Origin: Candidatus Sulfotelmatobacter sp.
Lineage (GTDB): Bacteria > Acidobacteriota > Terriglobia > Terriglobales > Acidobacteriaceae
Assembly (NCBI GenBank): GCA_036500765.1
Contig: DASYBM010000016.1
Span: forward strand, 62,001 to 126,000
Direction: 5' to 3'
DNA length: 64,000 nt
Both the position numbers and the translations under genes were made by a program. Below, piece by piece: positions 9,125 to 18,442 of this stretch. Every line of letters starts with the position of its first letter. The stretch's first letter is position 1. The notes under the pieces were generated by a model that was given only the letters and a program-made list of their open reading frames with translations, did not search any database and was not told the origin of the DNA.

Positions 9125-10840
9125 ATGTCTCAACGGCTGGGTGACCTTCTCGTCAAAGAGAAGATCATTACCCCAGAGCAGTTGGAACAAGCGAATAAGA
9201 CTCAGAAGGAACAGAGCTGCCGCCTGGGCTCGGCCCTGGTGAAGCTCGGATTCCTCACGGACGAGGATGTTACCAACTTCCTTTCCCGGCAATATGGCGT
9301 TCCTGCAATTAATCTTTCTTATTTTGAAATTGACCCTGCCGTCGTCAAGCTGATTCCCTTCGAGACCGCCAAGCGTTACCAGATTCTTCCGCTTAGCCGC
9401 GTAGGCGCGTCGTTGACCATAGCGATGGTCGATCCCACGAACGTCTTCGCCATGGACGACATCAAGTTCATGACGGGTTTCAATATTGAACCCGTCGTGG
9501 CTTCGGAAAGCTCCATTCTGGCGGGGATTGAAAAGGCTTACGGCTCGACCAAAGAAGAAGATCTCGCCACCGTAATGCAGTCGATGTCGGAAATGGGCGA
9601 CAGCGACGTTGAACTGCAATCGGAAGAGCAGCAGATGGAGCTGGCCGAGTTAGAGAAGGCGGCCGACGAAGCTCCTGTCGTCAAGCTGGTGAACGTGGTC
9701 CTGGGCGACGCGGTGAAGCGGGGAGCCAGCGACATCCACATTGAGCCGTACGAAAAAGAGTTCCGAGTGCGCTTCCGTATTGACGGCGTGCTCCAGTCCA
9801 TCATGTCTCCGCCCTTGAAGTTGAAGGACGCCATCACATCCCGCTTGAAGATCATGTCGAAGCTCGACATCAGCGAAAAGCGTCTGCCACAGGACGGCCG
9901 CATCATGCTGAAGATGAATGTCGGCGGCCGCAAGAAGCAACTCGACTTCCGCGTCAGCACGCTGCCGACTCTGTGGGGCGAAAAGATCGTGCTGCGGTTG
10001 CTCGACAAAGAGAACCTCCGACTCGACATGACCAAGCTCGGTTTTGAAGCTGAGTCTCTGGTGAAGTTCGAAAAAGCCATCCTAAAGCCGTACGGCATGG
10101 TGTTGGTTACCGGCCCGACCGGATCGGGCAAAACCAACACGCTCTATTCCGCGATTTCGCGATTGAATCAGCCGGACACCAACATCATGACCGCAGAAGA
10201 TCCGGTCGAGTTTCAGTTGGGCGGCGTGAACCAGGTGCAGATGAAAGAGCAGATCGGCTTGAACTTTGCCGCCGCTCTGCGCTCCTTCTTGCGACAGGAT
10301 CCCAACATCATTCTGGTCGGCGAAATTCGAGACTTTGAAACCGCCGAAATTGCCATCAAAGCCGCGCTTACCGGCCACCTTGTGCTCTCCACATTGCACA
10401 CCAACGGCGCGCCGGAAACCATTACGCGCTTGATGAATATGGGCATTGAACCATTCCTGGTCGCGACCTCGGTTCACCTGATCTGCGCGCAGCGCCTGGT
10501 TCGCCGCATCTGCAAAGACTGCATTGAGCCGATGGACGTTCCGCCGCAAACCCTGGTCGAGGCTGGATTCACGCCGGAAGAGGCAAAGACGGTAAAGATT
10601 CAAAAGGGCAAGGGCTGCGGAGTTTGCAACAACACCGGTTACAAGGGCCGCTGCGGTTTGTACGAGGTCATGGAAGTTGACGACGAGATTCGCGAACTGG
10701 TTCTGGTCGGGGCCTCGGCGGTGGAATTGAAAAAGAAAGCCATCGAGCGCGGCATGATCACATTGCGCCGCAGCGGGTTGATCAAAGTTTCAGCTGGAAT
10801 GACGACGCTCGAGGAAGTCGCGCGCGAAACGATTCATTAA
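9125..10840 (+). CDS. pilB: Type IV pilus assembly ATPase PilB
   Basis: 571 residues from the ATG at 9125, which has GGAG eight bases upstream; an in-frame ATG at 9005 would add 40 unrelated residues. PilB is the cytoplasmic hexameric ATPase that powers pilus extension. An N-terminal MshEN/GspE_N domain (LGDLLVKEKIITPEQLEQA) is followed by an ATPase with Walker A GPTGSGKTNT (about 330), the Asp box EDPVEF and the Walker B region ILVGEIRD. The C-terminal zinc motif CKDC with CGVC is also present. It heads the pilB-pilT-pilC-pilS-pilR series. Confidence 0.96.
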   Translation: MSQRLGDLLVKEKIITPEQLEQANKTQKEQSCRLGSALVKLGFLTDEDVTNFLSRQYGVPAINLSYFEIDPAVVKLIPFETAKRYQILPLSRVGASLTIAMVDPTNVFAMDDIKFMTGFNIEPVVASESSILAGIEKAYGSTKEEDLATVMQSMSEMGDSDVELQSEEQQMELAELEKAADEAPVVKLVNVVLGDAVKRGASDIHIEPYEKEFRVRFRIDGVLQSIMSPPLKLKDAITSRLKIMSKLDISEKRLPQDGRIMLKMNVGGRKKQLDFRVSTLPTLWGEKIVLRLLDKENLRLDMTKLGFEAESLVKFEKAILKPYGMVLVTGPTGSGKTNTLYSAISRLNQPDTNIMTAEDPVEFQLGGVNQVQMKEQIGLNFAAALRSFLRQDPNIILVGEIRDFETAEIAIKAALTGHLVLSTLHTNGAPETITRLMNMGIEPFLVATSVHLICAQRLVRRICKDCIEPMDVPPQTLVEAGFTPEEAKTVKIQKGKGCGVCNNTGYKGRCGLYEVMEVDDEIRELVLVGASAVELKKKAIERGMITLRRSGLIKVSAGMTTLEEVARETIH

Positions 10841-10843
10841 GAC

Positions 10844-11008
10844 AGTCGTTGGCCGTTGGTCGTTAGTCGTTAGTCGTTAGCTATGAATCGGCGCTGGCAA
10901 ACGGCTTTGCCGGAATTCAAGGGGTATTGAGGTATCGAGTGCTGGTCGACTGGTCGGCTAACGACCAACGACCAACGACTAACGAGTAACGACCAACGAC
11001 CAACGACC
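10844..11008. repeat. Word-hairpin element between pilB and pilT
   Basis: The left arm (10844-10881) is tandem copies of words such as CGTTGGT and CGTTAGT. After a unique core of about 75 bases, the right arm (10956-11008) is built of the complementary words ACGACCA and ACGACTA. The arms can pair into a long imperfect hairpin. The same words recur at 17221-17246 and in part at 17508-17594. Confidence 0.85.
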
Positions 11009-11047
11009 GGAGACGAGATTCGGAGCTTTCACGAAAGGGAAATTGCC

Positions 11048-12178
11048 ATGGGTTTGTCCTTAAGCGATCTGCTCAAGAGAATGCTGGAAATGAACGGCAG
11101 CGACTTGCACATTACTACGAACTCGCCGCCGCAGATTCGTGTCCACGGCCACCTGGTTCCGCTCGATCTGCCGCAGATGACGCCGGCTGAGACCAAGCAG
11201 CTCGCCTACAGCGTGATGACCGATTCCCAGAAGCATCGCTTTGAAGAAAGCCTGGAGCTGGACTTCTCCTTCGGTCTAAAGGGACTCGCGCGTTTCCGCG
11301 CCAACGTCTTCAATCAGCGCGGAGCCACGGCGGCCGTTTTCCGTCTGATTCCTTTCGAAATCAAATCGTTCAATCAGCTCGGGCTGGCGCCGGTAGTCAG
11401 CAAGATGTGCGACAAGCCCCGCGGATTGGTGCTGGTGACGGGGCCGACCGGGTCGGGCAAATCGACCACGCTCGCGGCCATGATCGACAAGATCAACAGC
11501 GAGCGCCACGACCACATTCTGACCATCGAAGATCCGATCGAGTTCGTGCACATGAACAAGAACTGTCTGGTCAACCAGCGCGAACTGCACGCCGATACCA
11601 AGAGTTTCACCGACGCCCTCCGCGCCGCGCTTCGTGAAGATCCCGACGTGGTGCTGATCGGAGAAATGCGCGACCTGGAAACCATCGAATCGGCGCTGCG
11701 CATTGCGGAAACCGGCCACTTGACTTTTGGCACCTTGCATACCAACTCGGCTACTTCCACCATCAACCGTATCATCGACGTTTTCCCGGCCCACCAGCAG
11801 CCGCAAATTCGGGCGCAATTGTCGCTGGTGCTGGAAGGCATCATGTGCCAAAGCCTGCTGCCGCGAATCGACGGTAAAGGCCGAGCCATGATCATGGAGA
11901 TTCTGGTGCCCAACCCAGCCGTGCGCAACCTGATCCGCGAAGACAAGATTCACCAGATTTACTCGTCGATGCAGTCCGGGCAGGAAAAATTCGGGATGCA
12001 GACGTTTAACCAGTCTCTGGCCACAGCCTATTTCCAGAAACAGATCACGATTGAGACCGCCATGGCCCGTTCCAGCAACGTGGACGAATTGCAGGAGATG
12101 ATCAACCGCGGCGCCAGTCTGACGAACCGTCCGACCAACGCCGGATCGACGCTCACTCGCGGAGCGGCCGGCAAGTAA
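11048..12178 (+). CDS. pilT: Type IV pilus retraction ATPase PilT
   Basis: 376 residues, close to the usual PilT length. PilT is the hexameric ATPase that drives pilus retraction and twitching. The N-terminal PAS-like domain (MLEMNGSDLHITTNSPP) precedes Walker A GPTGSGKST (132-140), the Asp box IEDPIEFVH, Walker B DVVLIGEMRD and the His box TGHLTFGTLHT. The PilT-specific AIRNLIRE motif appears as AVRNLIRE. The C-terminus has a short Thr/Ser-rich tail. A ribosome site GAAAGGGAAA precedes the ATG. Confidence 0.96.
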   Translation: MGLSLSDLLKRMLEMNGSDLHITTNSPPQIRVHGHLVPLDLPQMTPAETKQLAYSVMTDSQKHRFEESLELDFSFGLKGLARFRANVFNQRGATAAVFRLIPFEIKSFNQLGLAPVVSKMCDKPRGLVLVTGPTGSGKSTTLAAMIDKINSERHDHILTIEDPIEFVHMNKNCLVNQRELHADTKSFTDALRAALREDPDVVLIGEMRDLETIESALRIAETGHLTFGTLHTNSATSTINRIIDVFPAHQQPQIRAQLSLVLEGIMCQSLLPRIDGKGRAMIMEILVPNPAVRNLIREDKIHQIYSSMQSGQEKFGMQTFNQSLATAYFQKQITIETAMARSSNVDELQEMINRGASLTNRPTNAGSTLTRGAAGK

Positions 12179-12250
12179 GGCACGACGCAGAAAGTTTTGA
12201 ACTAGCAGCACTGAAACAAGTCGGGTACCTCGACGAGGAGAAGCTAAAAC

Positions 12251-13459
12251 ATGCCAGTCTTCACATTTTCCGGCAAGGACGCATCGGGACAGAAGATTTC
12301 CGGCGAGCGGGTGGCGGCCAACAAGCAGTCGTTGGCGCAGGCGCTCCGGCGCGAGCGTATCACGCCCGGAGCCATCCGCGAAAAGGGCAAGGAATTCTCC
12401 ATGCCCACATTCGGTTCCGGCAAGGTAGGAACCAAAGATATTGCAATCTTCTTCCGCCAGTTCTCGGTCATGATCGACGCCGGCCTGCCGCTGGTGCAGT
12501 GTCTGGAGATTTTGGCGGCGAACCAGGAAAACCAGGCGTTCCAGAAAGTGCTGACCGGGGTGCGGACCACGGTTGAAGGCGGCGCGACTCTGGCCAATGC
12601 CATGCGCCAGTATCCCGTCGTATTCGACGATCTCACCACCAACATGATTGAGGCCGGCGAAACCGGCGGTATTCTCGACATTATTCTGCAGCGCCTTGCC
12701 ACTTACGTCGAGAAGGCGGTGCGCCTGCGATCGGCGGTAAAGTCAGCGTTGATTTACCCGGTCGCCGTCGTCGGCATGGCGGGGTTGATTGTGGGCGCGC
12801 TGCTCAAGTGGGTCGTGCCTATTTTCGCGAACCTGTTTGCCGGACTGGGCGTTGCTCTGCCTCTGCCCACGCGCATCGTCATGGGACTGAGCTCGTTCGT
12901 GCAGACTTTCTGGTGGATGGTCGGCGTAGGTGGCTTCGCTCTGTTTTATGGCGTGAAGCAGATCCGCAAACATCCTCGCGGCAAATACTACTTCGATAAG
13001 ATGCTTCTGTTCATTCCGGTCATAGGCTCGCTGCTCCGCAAGATCGCGGTCGGCCGCTTCACCCGCACCCTTGGCACCCTGATCACTTCGGGCGTCCCCA
13101 TTCTTGAAGGCCTGTCCATCACCGCCCGGACGTCGGGCAATGCGGTGCTGGAAGAGGCGCTGATGAAGGTGCGCAAAGCCATCGAAGAAGGGCGCACCAT
13201 CGTCGATCCGCTGCGCGAATGCGGCGTGTTTCCCAACATGGTGACCCAGATGATCGGCGTAGGCGAAGCCACCGGCGCTATGGACTCGATGCTGCAAAAG
13301 ATCGCCGATTTCTACGAAGAAGAAGTCGACGCCGCCACCAAAGACATGCTGGCCATGTTGGAACCGCTCATCATCGCCGTATTGGGCGTCAGCGTCGGAG
13401 GCATCGTAATCTCTCTCTACATGCCGCTGTTCGCCATGATCGCGAAACTGGCGGGCTAG
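12251..13459 (+). CDS. pilC: Type IV pilus inner-membrane platform protein PilC
   Basis: 402 residues with two T2SSF domains, the platform in the inner membrane on which PilB and PilT act. Features are the N-terminal GKDASGQKISGERVAANK region, the first domain with IFFRQFSVMIDAGLPLVQCLEILA, a membrane pair (SALIYPVAVVGMAGLIVGAL and a second near WWMVGVGGFALFYG), the second domain with FTRTLGTLITSGVPILEGL, and a last helix (IIAVLGVSVGGIVISLYMPL). GAGGAG lies eight bases before the ATG. It follows pilT by 72 bases. Confidence 0.96.
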   Translation: MPVFTFSGKDASGQKISGERVAANKQSLAQALRRERITPGAIREKGKEFSMPTFGSGKVGTKDIAIFFRQFSVMIDAGLPLVQCLEILAANQENQAFQKVLTGVRTTVEGGATLANAMRQYPVVFDDLTTNMIEAGETGGILDIILQRLATYVEKAVRLRSAVKSALIYPVAVVGMAGLIVGALLKWVVPIFANLFAGLGVALPLPTRIVMGLSSFVQTFWWMVGVGGFALFYGVKQIRKHPRGKYYFDKMLLFIPVIGSLLRKIAVGRFTRTLGTLITSGVPILEGLSITARTSGNAVLEEALMKVRKAIEEGRTIVDPLRECGVFPNMVTQMIGVGEATGAMDSMLQKIADFYEEEVDAATKDMLAMLEPLIIAVLGVSVGGIVISLYMPLFAMIAKLAG

Positions 13460-13468
13460 GCAAATGCA

Positions 13469-13575
13469 GGTTTCAAAGGGACAAGGTTTCGAAGTTTGAA
13501 GGAATGATCCTTCGACTTTGAAACCTTGAAACCTAAAACTTCGAAACCTTGAAATCTTGAAACCTTGAAACTTGG
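13469..13575. repeat. Word-hairpin element between pilC and pilS
   Basis: Left words GGTTTCAAAG, AGGTTTCGAAG (13469-13500) are answered by the complementary words CTTTGAAACC and CCTTGAAACC, and CTTCGAAACC repeated several times (13510-13575). The element fills the whole spacer. A possible TTG start for pilS at 13572 lies in its end, so the ATG at 13584 is preferred. Confidence 0.85.
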
Positions 13576-13583
13576 CATTCTTA

Positions 13584-15311
13584 ATGCAATCGACCTTTGA
13601 TGAGCGCAATTGGCTGGTGTGGCTGGTCCGAGTCCGCATTTTTATTCTGACTCTCCTGCTGGCCATTGAGCTGACGGTGACGCGGTTCAGTCCCACGCCG
13701 CTACCCATGCGGCTCTTCGTCACCACCATTCTGTTCTGGTTCAGCCTTTCTCTGTTCTACGTCCTTCTGCTTTCTTTCTGGCAGGAGCATCGGCTGCAAG
13801 CCTCGCTCCAGATTCTTTCCGATCTGCTTCTGGTCAGCCTGGTGATCCACGAAACCGGAGGATGGGACAGTTCGCTCAACTTCCTCTATCCGCTCGTGAT
13901 TATCATCGGTAGCGTACTGTTGCCGCGAGTGTGGGCCCAGATGGTGTCGGCTCTGGCATTCATTCTTTACGGGGCGGTGCTGGAGCTGAACTACTACGGC
14001 GTGGTTCCTTCCTACAGCACCACGCATCCCGACCCGAAGGCGCTGCAAGCCATCATCTTCGTCAATCTTTTTGCCTTTCTGGCAGTGGCATACCTCGCAG
14101 GTTTGCTGACGGCAAAGCTGCGGCAGGTGGGCGTACAACTGAAAGAAACCAGCGGAGCGCTCGAGGGTTTGCAAGCGCTGCACGAAAACATCATCCACTC
14201 CATTAGCAGCGGGCTAATCACCACCGGGCTCGACGGGCGGATCACGCTGGTCAACGCTGCGGCCCAACGGTTGTTGGAGCAGCCGTCGTCGGAGTTGATG
14301 GGCGTGCCCGTCGCTCAACTTTTTATCGATCGCTTGCCCACCGTGGAATCCCAACAGGCCCACGCGGAAGTGCGCTTCGACGCCCCCACTCGATTTCGCC
14401 AGACCGTCAGAATTCGCGTGACGGCATTGACCGTGCCCGAGCGCGGCGATCTGGGATACGTTTATGTTCTCGACGATCTCACCGAGATTCGCCGCCTGGA
14501 GCGCGAAGTGCGGATGCAGGACAAGCTGGCGGCGGTGGGCCGGCTGGCGGCTGCGATCGCCCATGAAATCCGCAATCCTCTGACCTCGATCGCCGGTTCG
14601 GTCAGCATGCTTTCCGGCGTGCCGGAGATGAACGAGGATCACCGCCGGCTGCTCGACATTGTGACTCGCGAGTCGCAGCGGCTGAATAGCATCATTACCG
14701 ACTTTCTGGCGTACTCGCGTACGAAGCAATATCACTTCGACCGCGTCGATCTGATTCAGTCGGTCGAAGACACGCTGACGCTCATGGATCACCGCATGAC
14801 CGCGGAGAAGACGGGCATCGCGATTCAGCGCCGCTTTGCGGTCCGCCAGGCTTTGGTCATTGCCGATGGGGACAAGCTCAAGCAGGTGTTCTGGAATCTT
14901 TGCGAGAATGCGGTTCGCGCCATGAAAGACGGCGGAACGTTGACCGCTGCGGTCGAGTCTCTGGGCGACGATTGGCAGGTTTCATTCATCGACACCGGCA
15001 AAGGCATGACGCCGCAGCAAATCGAAAAAATCTTCGAGCCCTTCCAGTCTGAGTTCGAGGGCGGCACCGGCCTGGGGCTGGCGATCGTCTACCAAATCGT
15101 CCAGGCGCATGAAGGGAAGGTTTGGGCGCGCTCCAAGCCAGGGCAGGGAACTACGCTCGTGCTGAGATTGCGTCGGCTCGATGCAGAGCGGGCATCGTCC
15201 GCCTCGCGCAAAACGCAGGATCAAGCTCGGGAGCTGGTCGCGGCCGGTTGTGACGCAGATGCCCTCGGAGCCGGAACTGGCGCACGATCGGGAGGAAGCT
15301 CGCGTGGCTAA
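13584..15311 (+). CDS. pilS: PilS-like sensor histidine kinase
   Basis: 575 residues. About six hydrophobic segments in the first 180 residues form the membrane sensor, as in PilS. A PAS domain follows (LHENIIHSISSGLITTGLDG), then the H box AAIAHEIRNPLTSIAGSV, the N box NLCENAVRAM, the G1 box DTGKGM and the G2 box GGTGLGLAIV. About 40 basic residues follow the kinase core. The stop codon lies eight bases inside the next gene, pilR, so the two are translationally coupled. Its place after pilC points to control of pilus genes. The alternative TTG start at 13572 is inside the repeat element. Confidence 0.9.
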   Translation: MQSTFDERNWLVWLVRVRIFILTLLLAIELTVTRFSPTPLPMRLFVTTILFWFSLSLFYVLLLSFWQEHRLQASLQILSDLLLVSLVIHETGGWDSSLNFLYPLVIIIGSVLLPRVWAQMVSALAFILYGAVLELNYYGVVPSYSTTHPDPKALQAIIFVNLFAFLAVAYLAGLLTAKLRQVGVQLKETSGALEGLQALHENIIHSISSGLITTGLDGRITLVNAAAQRLLEQPSSELMGVPVAQLFIDRLPTVESQQAHAEVRFDAPTRFRQTVRIRVTALTVPERGDLGYVYVLDDLTEIRRLEREVRMQDKLAAVGRLAAAIAHEIRNPLTSIAGSVSMLSGVPEMNEDHRRLLDIVTRESQRLNSIITDFLAYSRTKQYHFDRVDLIQSVEDTLTLMDHRMTAEKTGIAIQRRFAVRQALVIADGDKLKQVFWNLCENAVRAMKDGGTLTAAVESLGDDWQVSFIDTGKGMTPQQIEKIFEPFQSEFEGGTGLGLAIVYQIVQAHEGKVWARSKPGQGTTLVLRLRRLDAERASSASRKTQDQARELVAAGCDADALGAGTGARSGGSSRG

Positions 15312-16698
15312 CATCCTGGTCTGCGACGACGAACGCTCCATTTGCGAAATGCTCGATATCGCTCTGCGCCGCGATGGTCACCGGATTGAGACCGTACAAG
15401 CGGGACAAATAGCGAAGAACAAAATTGATGGCGCGCTCTACGACGTCATCATCACCGACATCAAAATGCCCAACATCGACGGCATCGAAGTGCTGCGCCA
15501 CGCCCATCGCGTGTCGCCCGACTCCGCCGTCATTCTGATCACCGCCGTCGATGACTACGAAGCCGCTGTACAGGCCGTAAAAGCCGGAGGCGCCACCGAC
15601 TACATCCGCAAAAGCCCCGGCCTGGTCGATGAAATCAAGCTGGCCATGAACCGCGCGCTCGAGAAACTCAATCTCAGCAAGCAGAATTTCGCCCTGCGCC
15701 GCGACGCCGCCACGCGCAATTCGCTCGATAACATCGTCGGATCGAGCGCGGCCATGGAAAAACTCAAGCAGACAGTCCGAACTGTCGCTTCCACGGCCTC
15801 CACAGTTCTGATTCACGGCGAAAGCGGGACCGGCAAAGAACTCGTCGCACGCGCCGTGCACGTCTGTTCGCCGCGCGCTACGGAAGCCTTTGTATCCGTC
15901 AACTGCGGAGCGTTTCCTGAGACCCTGCTCGAATCCGAACTCTTTGGTTATCTGAAAGGCGCTTTCACGGGCGCGAACCAGAACAAGCGTGGACTCTTCG
16001 AGGTGGCCGACGGCGGCACCATCTTCCTCGATGAAATCAGCGAAATGACCCTGGCCATGCAGGTCAAGCTGCTTCGTGTCTTGCAAGAACGCACCGTGCG
16101 CCCCGTGGGCAGCACCGGAGAGATTTCCATCGACGTGCGAGTCATTGCCGCGACCAATCGCGATCTCGACAAATCGGTCGCCGAGGGGATTTTCCGCGAA
16201 GACTTATATTACCGGCTGAACGTGATTCCGATCCGCGTGCCGTGCCTGAGCGAGCGCCGCGAGGACATTCCCCTGTTGGCCAATCACTTTCTGAAAAAAT
16301 ATGCGAGCGCGGCCGGCCGCAGCATTCTGCGCGTCAATGCGCCCTCGCTCGATTCGCTATGCGGCTACGAATGGCCCGGCAATGTGCGCCAGTTGGAAAA
16401 TACGGTCGAGCGCGCGGTCGCCCTGGAAACCACCGACGAACTGCACGTCGAACTCCCCGCCGAACGTCCGAAAGCGCGCGCCGCCGCGGCGGCTGCCGGT
16501 GGCGGATCGCTGCCCGAGATCGGTTCCGATATGACTCTTCCCGCCGGCATCGGCATGGAACACTACATCGCCGGCATCGAGCGCTCGCTCTTGCAGAACG
16601 CTCTCACCCAAAGCGGCGGCGTGCAGACCAAAGCCGCCGATGTGCTCGGCATCTCCTATCGCTCATTCCGGCATTTGATGAAGAAGTACGGGTTGTGA
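15304..16698 (+). CDS. pilR: PilR-like sigma-54 response regulator
   Basis: 464 residues from the GTG at 15304, with GGGAGGA about eight bases upstream; the longer frame from 15181 overlaps pilS in another frame. Receiver with D9/D10 (CDDE) and phospho-acceptor D52; AAA+ core with GESGTGKE, an intact GYLKGAFTGA loop and TIFLDEI; C-terminal Fis-type HTH (QTKAADVLGISYRSF). It should activate sigma-54 promoters, classically the major pilin gene, which is not in this window. The partner kinase is the overlapping pilS. Confidence 0.93.
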   Translation: MANILVCDDERSICEMLDIALRRDGHRIETVQAGQIAKNKIDGALYDVIITDIKMPNIDGIEVLRHAHRVSPDSAVILITAVDDYEAAVQAVKAGGATDYIRKSPGLVDEIKLAMNRALEKLNLSKQNFALRRDAATRNSLDNIVGSSAAMEKLKQTVRTVASTASTVLIHGESGTGKELVARAVHVCSPRATEAFVSVNCGAFPETLLESELFGYLKGAFTGANQNKRGLFEVADGGTIFLDEISEMTLAMQVKLLRVLQERTVRPVGSTGEISIDVRVIAATNRDLDKSVAEGIFREDLYYRLNVIPIRVPCLSERREDIPLLANHFLKKYASAAGRSILRVNAPSLDSLCGYEWPGNVRQLENTVERAVALETTDELHVELPAERPKARAAAAAAGGGSLPEIGSDMTLPAGIGMEHYIAGIERSLLQNALTQSGGVQTKAADVLGISYRSFRHLMKKYGL

Positions 16699-16783
16699 GG
16701 CAGCTATTAGCTATTAGCTTTTAGCTCTTAGCTAAACCAACACGCAAAAGCTAACAGCTAACAGCCAAAAGCTAAGAGCTGCT
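16699..16783. repeat. Word-hairpin element between convergent pilR and TPR genes
   Basis: Left words CTATTAG, CTTTTAG, CTCTTAG (16701-16735) and right words AAAGCTAACAG, CTAACAG, AAAGCTAAGAG (16745-16780) are complementary. The element starts right after the pilR stop and overlaps the last codons and stop of the minus-strand TPR gene, which ends at 16772. The position suits a two-way terminator. Confidence 0.85.
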
Positions 16784-17152
16784 CTTCCGCAACTGCTGCT
16801 TCCATCCCAGCACCCGCGCCTTGGCGCCTTCGGCTTCCGCCTCTGGAATCATCCCCTTCTTCATGTACAACACCGACAGGCTGGTGTGTGCCAGTACGTC
16901 GTCGGGATCGAGTTCCGCCAGTCGCTGCGCGATGGCGATGGCCTCGTCATAGCGCTGCAAGTCCTGGAGCGCGCGCGCCAGCCCGTGCATGGCTTCGGTA
17001 AACGTCGGATCGGCGACGAGCGATTCCTGATACGCGGCGACGGCCTTCTCCAGATGCCCCTCCGCCATCAGATCGAGCGCCGCATAGTAGCGGTCTTCCG
17101 CTTGTTCGCGGGCTTGCTGGCGGGCTTTTTGGGAGGCGTCGGTGTCAGACAT
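16772..17152 (-). CDS. Small TPR protein
   Basis: 126 residues with about three tetratricopeptide units (AALDLMAEGHLEKAVAAYQESLVADP, AMHGLARALQDLQRYDEAIAIAQR, AHTSLSVLYMKKGMIPEAEAEG each in part). There is no signal peptide or membrane helix, so it is probably a cytoplasmic protein-binding scaffold. Its last three Ser codons and stop fall inside the repeat element, so the original C-terminus may have been different. The partner is unknown. Confidence 0.8.
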   Translation of the reverse strand: MSDTDASQKARQQAREQAEDRYYAALDLMAEGHLEKAVAAYQESLVADPTFTEAMHGLARALQDLQRYDEAIAIAQRLAELDPDDVLAHTSLSVLYMKKGMIPEAEAEGAKARVLGWKQQLRKSSS

Positions 17153-17190
17153 GCGTCGGAATTCCCAAGCGGAAACTGGATTCTAGCATG

Positions 17191-17246
17191 AGGTCTTGAG
17201 GTCTTAGGTCCGAAGACGTAGGACCAACGACCAACGACCAACGACC
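17191..17246. repeat. Word-repeat element in a divergent spacer
   Basis: The left part has AGGTCTTG, AGGTCTTAGG words. The right part (17221-17246) has three ACGACCA words identical to those near pilT at 10960-11008. It lies between two divergent genes, so a simple terminator role does not fit here. Confidence 0.7.
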
Positions 17247-17270
17247 CGCTTTTGCAGTTATCATGACTGC

Positions 17271-17501
17271 ATGCGCTACCGACTCCGCTTTCTGTGGAAT
17301 GCTACCAGGGGCCACCGGCTCGCCCCGTGGCGCAGTCCCTATCTATTGTGGCGCATCGAAACCTATACCGGCGTGAAAATGACCCAGATCGGGTTTCTGG
17401 AGTTCTGGGAATTCATGTGGCGGGAGCGCCGGGAGTTGTGGCGCTTTTTGAGTTGGACCGGCGAGATGGAGCGCTATGTCCATCCCAAGCCGAAGAGTTA
17501 G
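17271..17501 (+). CDS. Conserved small Trp/Arg-rich protein
   Basis: 76 residues, 8 of them Trp and many Arg: RLRFLWNATRGHRLAPWRSP, YLLWRIETYTGV, FLEFWEFMWRERRELWRFL. The pattern recalls a short uncharacterised protein often seen in Acidobacteriota; this is from memory and was not searched. There is no signal peptide and no Cys pair. The function is unknown. The gene is flanked on both sides by word-repeat elements. Confidence 0.65.
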   Translation: MRYRLRFLWNATRGHRLAPWRSPYLLWRIETYTGVKMTQIGFLEFWEFMWRERRELWRFLSWTGEMERYVHPKPKS

Positions 17502-17507
17502 TGAACC

Positions 17508-17594
17508 GTCGTCGGTCGTTAGTCGTTGGCCGTCGAGAACGCCAGAGCTGCGGGGTTGATTTGCCGACGACTGACGACTGACAGCCGACGACTC
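17508..17594. repeat. Word-hairpin element between convergent genes
   Basis: Left words GTCGTCG, GTCGTTAG, GTCGTTGG (17508-17537) face right words CGACGACTGA repeated (17563-17594). It starts six bases after the stop of the small Trp/Arg-rich gene and reaches the TAG stop of the SAM hydrolase gene at 17594-17596, filling the whole convergent spacer. This is a likely two-way terminator position. Similar CCGACGA words recur at 21570-21600. Confidence 0.85.
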
Positions 17595-18442
17595 TAAGCC
17601 CCCTTGCCCGCCGCTGCCGCCTCACCTAAAAAGATGCTAACTTCACTGCCCTTGCCTGCGCCGGTCAGTTGCGCTGCGGCTCCGCGGTTGGCGACGATCT
17701 CGAGATAGCCCATGCTCCCGATGATCCCAAAGACCTGTCCGGGCGCGCCTTCGGCGAAAGTTTGGCGTATGTCCGTAATCTCTTTGCTTCCAACGACGAT
17801 CTTAAATTTGGCCTCAGCCGCAAACAGCGTGGGAACATCTTCGGGTTTCACGTTCGTAATCAAATTCCCGAAGCGGTCCACCTTCAGCACCACGGCGCGC
17901 ATCCGGTTTTCGCCGGTAGCTTTGGGCTTCGGCGCGGCGAAGCGCACGTAGTCTTCGATCTCATCTCCGAACTTGTCGGAATCGACCTGCTTCGCCAGCC
18001 AACCCGCCACCGGCGCGAAAATATCGCGAGCATGAAAGGTGTTGCTCACCGGCACGCGGAAATAATGGTCGGAGGTGATGTGGCGCACGCGGATGCGCTC
18101 TTCCCGCGCATAAACCATGGAGAGCACGCCATTGTCGGGCGCGACGAAGTGATGGCCGTCGCTCGAAGCCAGAATCGGCCGCCGCGCAGTACCCACGCCG
18201 GGATCGACCACGACCATGTGAATCGTCCCGGTCGGGAAGTACGAATAGGCCTGCGAAATCGCCAGCGCGCCGTCGAGCACATCGAAGGCCTGCACGGCGT
18301 GAGTAATATCCACGATCTGGACGTCGGGAGCAATGTCGACGATGACGCCCTTCATTGCGCCTACAAAATGATCGTTGGTTCCAAAATCGGTGGTAAGAGT
18401 AATGATCGGACGATGCGGCAACGTTCCCTCGCTGGAAGACAA
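17594..18442 (-). CDS. S-adenosylmethionine hydrolase (SAM hydroxide adenosyltransferase, DUF62)
   Basis: 282 residues of the fluorinase/chlorinase/SAM hydrolase fold, which in most bacteria splits SAM with hydroxide to adenosine and methionine. Family signs are LTTDFGTNDHFVGAMKGVI with the conserved Asp, QAYSYFPTGTIHMVVVDPGVGT, the FVAPDNGVLS motif, TFHARDIFAPVA and the C-terminal barrel with VDRFGNLITN. The loop of true halogenases is not evident, so hydrolase is preferred. The C-terminus is Ala/Gly-rich and ends at a repeat element. Confidence 0.9.
   Translation of the reverse strand: MSSSEGTLPHRPIITLTTDFGTNDHFVGAMKGVIVDIAPDVQIVDITHAVQAFDVLDGALAISQAYSYFPTGTIHMVVVDPGVGTARRPILASSDGHHFVAPDNGVLSMVYAREERIRVRHITSDHYFRVPVSNTFHARDIFAPVAGWLAKQVDSDKFGDEIEDYVRFAAPKPKATGENRMRAVVLKVDRFGNLITNVKPEDVPTLFAAEAKFKIVVGSKEITDIRQTFAEGAPGQVFGIIGSMGYLEIVANRGAAAQLTGAGKGSEVSIFLGEAAAAGKGA

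Noticed and set aside
10844-11008. Tandem words near pilT considered as a CRISPR array
   Set aside because: The units are 7-8 bases and contiguous, without spacers of constant length, and the second arm is complementary. No cas genes are present.
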